Shown one piece after another: positions 10,201 through 12,642 of a DNA stretch of 12,642 bases. Within the stretch, counting starts at the first letter, position 1. Each line of letters opens with the position of its first letter. Under the pieces are notes generated by a model that made no database searches, was not told where the DNA came from, and was given only the letters and a program-made list of their open reading frames with translations. This stretch comes from MWFE01 sp964481075. GTDB lineage: Bacteria > Bacteroidota > Bacteroidia > Bacteroidales > Tenuifilaceae. Both the position numbers and the translations under genes were made by a program. Where the stretch lies: positions 1 to 12,642 of the forward strand of contig CAYZSD010000104.1 in NCBI GenBank assembly GCA_964481075.1, written 5' to 3'.

Positions 10201-12642
10201 CGGTACCATTTGAATAAGTTAATATACCCTCGTTTTGCCATGTTCCAGTGCCAACTCCATTTAGTAGAGCAAGCATCGAAACACCAATTCCATTAGCGGT
10301 GGATTGGTTAATTGCAGTAAATCCATTCTCAACTAAAACATTACCAACATTGAAGTTAAACTCTGAGCTGCCGCTCAATGTGGTATTCTCGAACACGGTG
10401 TTACCATTTCCAAGTTTGATAAAGGTACCGTTGTTAATCAAACTTCCGCTAAAAGTTAGCACCGAGGTTGATGTGGGATTGAACGTTCCGAGCGCACCTA
10501 TGGTTGTTGTACCCCTAAATGTATTGGTTCCAGTATTGCTATTATCGATGAATGAGCCACCAGTAATATTAGTTGCTGTGTGAACAAGGATGCTACCCCC
10601 GCTGGAATTCAAAGACCCATTGGATATATCAAGTGTATTCACCTCCAGTAGGTTGCCAAGGAGCATGACACCATTTGCCCCCCTGTCTAAAACAAGTTCG
10701 TTAAGCAGGTTTGTTGTTCCTGGTGTGGTCTGGTCGAAGGCAAAGGTTGAGGTGAAGTCGCCGGTTCCATTTACTACTATGCGAGAAGTTCCACCTCCCT
10801 TAATACGGCTATTCCCAGCACGGGCATGATTTCCATTGAGTGTAAGGGTATGACCATTTAGATCTAATGGCCAGTTGATACTGCTTGAATAAATGTAAAG
10901 CCTTGTATCGACATAAATATCTGTGTTTAAAGTAACAGAAGTGCTGGTGTTATTACCTGTAAACAGCTCTCCAAAAGCTATTTCTGAGTCTCCTTCAATT
11001 TCCCAAGCGATATCAGTTCCATGGAACCGCACCTCGGTGTTGCCCGCAAATTGTAAAAGGCCATTATTATTGGTTAGGCTGTTTGGGGTTGCATTACCCG
11101 GTTGCATCTGAACTAATCCATTATAATTAAACTGCTTAACCCCTGCTCCAGAAAACTCCATTTTATGCACCCTAAAAACTGCTCCAACACCACCACCTCT
11201 AACAATCTCTCCCGTGCCCGTAAAGGTAACATCAACATACCTATCAGAATTATACCACAGGTAGAAGTATGCCCCAGGATTCATGTCCAACTTACCGTTA
11301 ATGGTTAGAGTATGATTCTGGTCTAGATTACGGGTTATTAACCAGCCCGAGGCTCCATCGCCAATATTTACGTTGTTAAACGTAATGTTGTGGCTTCCGT
11401 TATCTCTAAAGTAAACCCTGGAGTTATCGCTAATATAAGTGGTTTGGGTTACAATCAAATCTCGCCACATCCAAATATTTCTGGTGGCTGTAGATAAGAA
11501 AGATAGATTGTGAAACGATACAGTTCCTGCACCATCACCCTGTATATTCTGCTCTGTTGTCCCTGTTCTGTTAAAGTAAACCGTTCCGCCCGTTGCATTG
11601 AAGGCTGGTTCTGAATCGCTGCTGCTGGTAAAATTGTTTTGAACGTAAAAATCTCTTGAGGTGGCAACCCTTGTACCATCGACAATGGTAAAGTTCCAAA
11701 AGGTACTAAAATCATCACCATCAATCTCTATTTCTCCACCTCCATCCTTTTCGAAAGTGGTAGTGTTTGCTGTTTGAGTATAGGTCCCATTGTTTACCCA
11801 AGTATTAGTACTGGTAAGGTTTCCAGAGGTTGTAAGCCCAGCACCGTTACTTATACTTAAATCGTTAACAGTGATTCCTCCCGTGCTACGCAGCTCCCCG
11901 GAAGTAACGTTTAAATTGTGAACAGATAGTGTGCTAACTAAAGTGTAGTAGAACGTAGAAGCCGAAGCATTGTGGTTTAGGGCTGAAAGCACCTGGTAAC
12001 CAGTTTGAAAGGAGAAATTACTTGTGGCGGTAACGGTGTTCCCATTACCAAGATTTAGCGTGGAACCAGCAGTACCCCTAAATTGGCCTGTGCCAGTACG
12101 GGTAATATTTCCATTAAGGTTCAAAGTCTGGTCGTTAAGGGCGATATACCCCGCTGCGCTATGGTTGATGGCCAGGGTGCCGTTCACTGTTATCTCCCTG
12201 TTTAGGGTTAATACCGAGGCCCCTCCTGCTCCAGAAGTTAGGTTATTTAAAGCAATCACTCCTGTTCCCGAAATGTTGAATTCAACTGCTTCGATAAACT
12301 GGATTGTTCCTGCGGTAGCCGTGAACGAGCCCCCATTATTTGTAAACGAGTTGCTTCCTGCCCCACCGTAAAAGCTAATATTCCCAGCATAGGAGCATGT
12401 CTTGGCATCATCGCTGGTGAGGAGAAGATTCCTGAGCCTGATACTCCCGGCAGTTCCGCTGATAATTACACCACTGGCGGTCATTGTGAGGTCGCAGTAC
12501 TGACTGGCATTGTTTTGTAGCAAAACCGTTCCGTTGTTAACCAAATTGCCCTCTAGGGTTAAGCTATGAACAACGTTGGCGTTGGTGGTTGTGTAAAGTC
12601 TTCCGTTTGCAGCAATAGTAATGTTGCCCTTAACCAAAAGCT
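1208..12642 (-). CDS. Giant modular beta-helix/adhesin-like surface protein (N-terminus beyond right edge)
   Basis: One uninterrupted frame of 3,810 visible residues ends at TAG (1208-1210) and is still open at the right edge. The TTG at 12635-12637 is not a credible start: it lies inside a beta-helix turn (LLVKGNITI) without a signal peptide. From N to C: module 1 (helix repeats, closing domain), modules 2 and 3 (entry segment, helix, closing domain; tandem duplicates), module 4 (short form) and two Ig/PKD-like domains. The composition is Asn/Thr/Gly-rich, with about 16 scattered Cys, and strand-turn units such as LTLNGN recur. Each closing domain carries a 'FPIG..GKYTP' strand pair and a 'LQYYW' motif. 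No catalytic motif, coiled coil or membrane segment was noticed. The C-terminus (KLPETGPHYHVPNSFGH) lacks the recognisable features of type A or type B sorting domains of the type IX secretion system. A paralogous gene follows on the same strand. A surface adhesin or matrix protein is inferred from architecture only. Confidence 0.93.
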   Translation of the reverse strand, partial: LLVKGNITIAANGRLYTTTNANVVHSLTLEGNLVNNGTVLLQNNASQYCDLTMTASGVIISGTAGSIRLRNLLLTSDDAKTCSYAGNISFYGGAGSNSFTNNGGSFTATAGTIQFIEAVEFNISGTGVIALNNLTSGAGGASVLTLNREITVNGTLAINHSAAGYIALNDQTLNLNGNITRTGTGQFRGTAGSTLNLGNGNTVTATSNFSFQTGYQVLSALNHNASASTFYYTLVSTLSVHNLNVTSGELRSTGGITVNDLSISNGAGLTTSGNLTSTNTWVNNGTYTQTANTTTFEKDGGGEIEIDGDDFSTFWNFTIVDGTRVATSRDFYVQNNFTSSSDSEPAFNATGGTVYFNRTGTTEQNIQGDGAGTVSFHNLSFLSTATRNIWMWRDLIVTQTTYISDNSRVYFRDNGSHNITFNNVNIGDGASGWLITRNLDQNHTLTINGKLDMNPGAYFYLWYNSDRYVDVTFTGTGEIVRGGGVGAVFRVHKMEFSGAGVKQFNYNGLVQMQPGNATPNSLTNNNGLLQFAGNTEVRFHGTDIAWEIEGDSEIAFGELFTGNNTSTSVTLNTDIYVDTRLYIYSSSINWPLDLNGHTLTLNGNHARAGNSRIKGGGTSRIVVNGTGDFTSTFAFDQTTPGTTNLLNELVLDRGANGVMLLGNLLEVNTLDISNGSLNSSGGSILVHTATNITGGSFIDNSNTGTNTFRGTTTIGALGTFNPTSTSVLTFSGSLINNGTFIKLGNGNTVFENTTLSGSSEFNFNVGNVLVENGFTAINQSTANGIGVSMLALLNGVGTGTWQNEGILTYSNGTEPMRTGNLDATTVGNIVIYNRVDNTQYLRNTTYHHLHFINGGYRTMRDGDITINGDLLIGIYNIFYTQQYHVFGNGTGTLTMLENSQYFIGRWFDIRDEYVHVGPIPKFVTGYTKDKIILDPESRIAYNWNNTFEPNFVQEISHVPDYAILHTRQGGNRIITGDIIVKTYALLEYGTLWFNNADFPGAKTMTIIGSLFGNGGVIRMPDDFNHTLNLYGEINQIATFWGGTNNTVNYLGTGFQTIFAGGSSTAGTRAYGILNISGDGYKSLEGSIDVATNLILDGAVVQLGDYNLQLLGRTTSIATITAAKPFSSTNMIETNSSGRLMLYTTGINRSYHNMTYPIGSDGKYTPMVFANIAAVGTGTYTTNVRVVPERHPSIEASYDALIRYWSLETSANLDGYPDVEFHFAPTDVIGTASLYKAYKWNGSAFINPAGSTVSSIDRKVIIPKASTTPLTSDWLAYDDQTIRETLYSYMDGNWNFIDVWTTDPSGQLLEGSRIPTNNDNVVILPGRSVTLTENLNTEGLIITVEEGGILDMKTFGFNNVVSILQGKGTVRLASNSMPLVSLNRIVNPEGGTIEYNVSEVLFVLNSQPNYNNLTFNLPNSTNIAQLENNLTLYGDLSIERGVLKLLKDDASATIYPRLKIDIGGDLKVEENGTITVGTASTYDGALLPTEGTSPGSNVTRYYDIYHTVEIGGGLYNNSGVVKFVCSDIDNEIRFNQLTTRGAATVRFYSTTNAQVICDGSTDFYNLIIDKGIGTASELNVNASAPERFRLFGANIHHIPRGSTNPELRKALWIRNGTLRLSGMTTIASLTEGEHSTAATHYYIGFRGALVLDDRDVTVLITADGANEVEAAWGIPAANIHGVVYNSGTTRQGLILYGNITVNDGYLSTRMSRGIYMPEYGGTITVNGGKVSTRQIHATANSQGAFTQTGGEVELIGRSEYNYAAITNWNELRSPTINYEAYFGNIWSGTGTFFFAGEDNVFTMTGGNMNIYNTTGSGESRAIALRSKASNVVTTNDAQINIEMHRNQHFAIECLYGKLPNLNVYKPNTYTTMRMRMMSDIAINGNLILDGYTLLDSYNGNQNLSVSGDFAIGANTTYIPNFNNTTLDGHENSNFTINGSITNGLNQFNINKDGATTTLTGSNGHIRIRNLLNISSGILNDGGNTISIEGDVSNSGIHTGTGSIVLEYCPALSRTIGGNGLGEFGNLTLNEGVDIDNRLTANQTVNGILNIAFGALNLDTYKLRLNGNLTPTGSSDYNTQKLFITAGNASDGGLERLIAGNGTYIFPIATRANGHNRYTPAVATITGFIDDGYLRVNPVAQELATLNQTAPVDSTLQYYWRLRQEGFSIAPNATYQFTYDENDVSSPDEDLLYVPGRVVGATRTSYGPPSGVNTTNKIISFASSEPISNGSYTAARIERFDGAVRVFYSRYTNGYSGRFWHINDSWSTVGFNGTAATDFPRVGDIVYIGYGGGGADNNHHYIIVESGRTQECAQLNFVKNPNLGQRNGRVAVQQGSVTTPSVVNFDEVNGEGEFNVFFQTGRIVQVNGDFGNFASNTNSTFMYRGNDAATHIVPSTFPNTYPNLSVESGEAINATFIFPFDVTVNGRFNASGLCNLQFHNGDEGDFHIKGDMRVGGYYTGRIFFPNNGIARTITVDGNVMIGWLHDLNYHVNNNCEISVNTGGTEYVTHTLKVKGDIQIIGSNRPTRDGVFRLFTNNTGGANVVLEMVGAESKEIFQNPLVSRTQSLYRLVVNKGENQTVQINSNMPFSLGAPTNIPEKSLVMLNGNLVFNNPNINITLATDGEKFDIPATTAITLQQGTLRTTDHQTGINLFGKLRIENTGQVILGDGLDDNRIFIEYKGVTPELEIAGSGRLEVNSQIRRNIYTYTGSLRYRQSGGEVIIHGRNHQSGRSKLEVLNEGSEFTMSAGTLRFMRGGGGTIYGDLYIRPTIGSVSGGTIIFSQGESIDAAQTFRLDANIPLYNLTIAGKTTGTPRWTSFYLLNSPLTVSNHLLMDNNRARFYPNENNVTLLGNMTFNGQWFQGTNDSLIFAGNTQTLTLNSSAVNTNFNHFKVNPTTSLTLAGTSHEVTLWGSLDLVSGQLIDGQFALAVKRHVINNATFVNTNPTNDASGIKLRGTEAQNLSGSGMFGNIEIDNINGVYLQNDLSFSSKIILTRGFFNIGSKILDLGVSASIEASQPFSSDNMIIADGVFGIPGGIRKAFSAGPGSFSYPIGVNGKFTPVTVTLTESIGSGTILVRPVNQRHQTILPDYYNNVLQYYWYIESEGVSNMTGSIETTCHSGDILGDSNDYIGARLRSGEVTWEKYAGAFDLIESKVTFPFTNAGTLTGEYTSGEDPAFGDVITYFSEADGAWDEPANWSRSDAGEVPASGPTGGYVVINSEHTITTNGNRRNSYAISINGRLEVETTYGHNFNSISGTGTLSLEFATMPAGSYDDFFSCSGGIMEYGGNASFTLTDRYHTFNSLVIKGSGTKTLPVNTSQPNHKITICNNLSIQETATLQSRASQFIYVGGNMSKAVNAKTDFDFSTQRVIMNGTSPQTITGTYTANKDRLWNLQMSNNQGVTITGQVDINSILYLTSGILTSTSNVSVNLSNGISGGSAGSYVNGPLRRILANGAGTHVFPVGKSPKYKATSIIAPSGASNSYWTVEYMAVNPYDHGYDTLKVVSPISRVTQTEYWKIQGPNTYSSRLRFTLNGSSNVANEIDNLTELRIIRWNSGIEKWEVVGGAVTIVGNASNGTITCNNAITFNGTTQIFTIGSVKPATAEFTGGTATICPDEFTPLEVTFEGTAPFSITYTINGENETTISGITDNPYTLNVSPLVTSEYELTAMTHAYGDGIIIGDPISITVRPRPNVTIAIDSPLCDGATTGITVTLASGSAPFNFVYRVIDDGSPDHTVNNTVSPYELSDYGPLQWVLAGSPPEAYTDYTFRVLNVSDAHGCNNDFSEDPNPEVTSRVYKLPETGPHYHVPNSFGH
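1211..1858 (-). other. C-terminal region: two Ig/PKD-like domains and tail
   Basis: This is 216 residues. Domain 1 (about 1858-1590) has ATICPDEFTPLEVTFEG, then TAPFSITYTING and a final ISITVRPRP strand. Domain 2 (about 1590-1270) repeats the plan: SPLCDGATTGITVTLASG, SAPFNFVYRV, a long loop, and YTFRVLNVSDAHGCNNDF. The pattern 'C-x-G/D ... V.....G.APF...Y' occurs in Ig-like repeats of Bacteroidota surface proteins. The chain ends in VYKLPETGPHYHVPNSFGH, with no hydrophobic or basic tail and no recognised sorting domain. The domain assignment is by pattern only. Confidence 0.65.
1859..3112 (-). repeat. Module 4: shortened copy (418 aa)
   Basis: The entry segment is ITYFSEADGAWDEPANW with VVINSEHTITTNG. 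The helix is short: GGIMEYGG, IKGSGTKTLPVN, ITGQVDINSILYLTSG. The closing domain starts at GPLRRILANGAGTHVFPVGKSPKYKA (about 2315) and has TEYWKIQGP (about 2115). It lacks the central part with the 'KG', 'IPA' and 'Q.GGEV' landmarks of modules 2 and 3. The closing domain is also the most divergent of the four: PIG is replaced by PVG, and the YYW position reads EYW. Confidence 0.7.
3113..5917 (-). repeat. Module 3: tandem duplicate of module 2 (935 aa)
   Basis: It opens with VFYSRYTNGYSGRFWHINDSW and DIVYIGYG. It continues with LYRLVVNKG (about 4950), MLNGNLVF, a 'TDG...IPA' segment, INLFGKLRIE, YRQSGGEVIIHGR (about 4510) and FTMSAGTLRF. It closes with QPFSSDNMI, FSYPIGVNGKFTP (about 3500) and LQYYWYIESEG (about 3367). 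Each landmark sits about 2.8-3.0 kb from its partner in module 2. A G- and H-rich stretch, YIGYGGGGADNNHHYI, in the entry segment is peculiar to this copy. Confidence 0.75.
5918..8797 (-). repeat. Module 2: entry segment, beta-helix, closing domain (960 aa)
   Basis: It opens with the entry segment YSYMDGNWNFIDVW, then VVILPGRSVTL and a GGTIEY turn. The helix then carries FYNLIIDKG (about 7960), NGTLRLSG, an 'ADG...IPA' segment, LILYGNITV and FTQTGGEVELIGR (about 7410). The closing domain (about 6400-5918) has YIFPIATRANGHNRYTP, VNPVAQEL and LQYYWRLRQEG (about 6180). The order and spacing of these landmarks match module 3. The modules meet end to end, with the next entry segment starting immediately after. 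Confidence 0.75.
10500..11314 (-). repeat. Module 1 internal repeat, copy B
   Basis: Copy B starts at HTLTINGKLDMNPG and follows copy A directly. It aligns by eye down to LEVNTLDISNGSLNSSGG, about 10,630. Beyond that a segment SFIDNSNTGTNTFRG appears that is absent from copy A but shared with the downstream gene. The end given is approximate, because similarity fades rather than stopping sharply. Confidence 0.6.
11315..12568 (-). repeat. Module 1 internal repeat, copy A
   Basis: Copy A runs from HSLTLEGNLVNNG for about 418 residues to the start of copy B. Matching landmarks in the same order in both copies: H[ST]LT[LI].G.L; Y.D[LV]T.T..G.I..G; NS.TNN.G; LN..TL.LNGN..R.G.....G...S; TS.F.F; then L.V..L....G.L.S.GG. 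The match is at protein level; the DNA is well diverged, so the duplication is not recent. Confidence 0.65.

Larger units (their letters stand above)
8798..12642 (-). other. Module 1: beta-helix with internal duplication plus closing domain
   Basis: This is at least 1,281 residues; its entry segment, if any, lies beyond the right edge. It is built of parallel beta-helix turns. Two copies of a unit of about 418 residues are visible, starting at HSLTLEGNL (12568) and HTLTINGKL (11314). Further on come the units NTVNYLGTGFQTI and ISGDGYKSLEG (about 9520-9380). The closing domain spans roughly 9275-8798: KPFSSTNMI, then YPIGSDGKYTP (9178 down), VRVVPERHPSIEASYDALIRYWSLET (Trp of RYW at 9029-9031) and DWLAYDD. 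This module is longer than modules 2 and 3, and its helix region does not align simply with theirs. Confidence 0.75.

Noticed and set aside
10248..12371. Several plus-strand open frames of 60-115 codons opposite the giant gene
   Set aside because: All are shadows of the minus-strand frame with the same Val/Pro/Leu-rich complement signature. None has a recognisable domain.
12635..12637. TTG as start codon of the giant gene
   Set aside because: The frame is open upstream to the edge. The residues around it (LLVKGNITI) are a beta-helix strand with no signal peptide, so the gene begins outside the window.

Overview
The window suggests a member of the Bacteroidota. Both genes encode large, Asn/Thr/Gly-rich, low-cysteine beta-repeat proteins of the surface/secreted type common in that phylum (entry modules with a 'G-x-W ... 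W' pattern, and 'LTLNGN', 'GNTVNY..G..QTI' and 'GGTIEY' helix repeats). The one visible signal peptide ends in the typical '..SSSYA-Q'. The spacer between the genes is much more A+T-rich than the coding DNA, and no Shine-Dalgarno sequence precedes the start. The exact genus cannot be read from this sequence.

Layout: everything is on the minus strand. From the right edge to position 1208 runs a single open frame of 3,810 visible residues that is still open at the right edge, so its true N-terminus is missing. A spacer of 360 bases follows (848-1207), holding several small inverted repeats. From 847 leftwards a second gene begins with a signal peptide and the same type of entry module and beta-helix; it runs off the left edge after 282 residues. 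No RNA gene, CRISPR array, insertion sequence or convincing plus-strand gene was seen.

The giant protein has a clear hierarchical build. Four large modules each end in a recurrent 'FPIG-x(2)-GKYTP ... LQYYW' closing domain, and modules 2-4 each open with a 'G-x-W-x(5-6)-W' entry segment. Modules 2 and 3 (960 and 935 residues) look like tandem duplicates along their whole length. Module 1 contains a further internal duplication with a period of about 418 residues. Module 4 is a short version (418 residues). After module 4 come two Ig/PKD-like domains and an end, KLPETGPHYHVPNSFGH, with no recognisable type IX secretion sorting domain.

The likely joint role is cell-surface adhesion or an extracellular matrix/S-layer-like function by two neighbouring paralogous giant proteins. 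This is inference from architecture; no enzyme motif or ligand-binding site was recognised.
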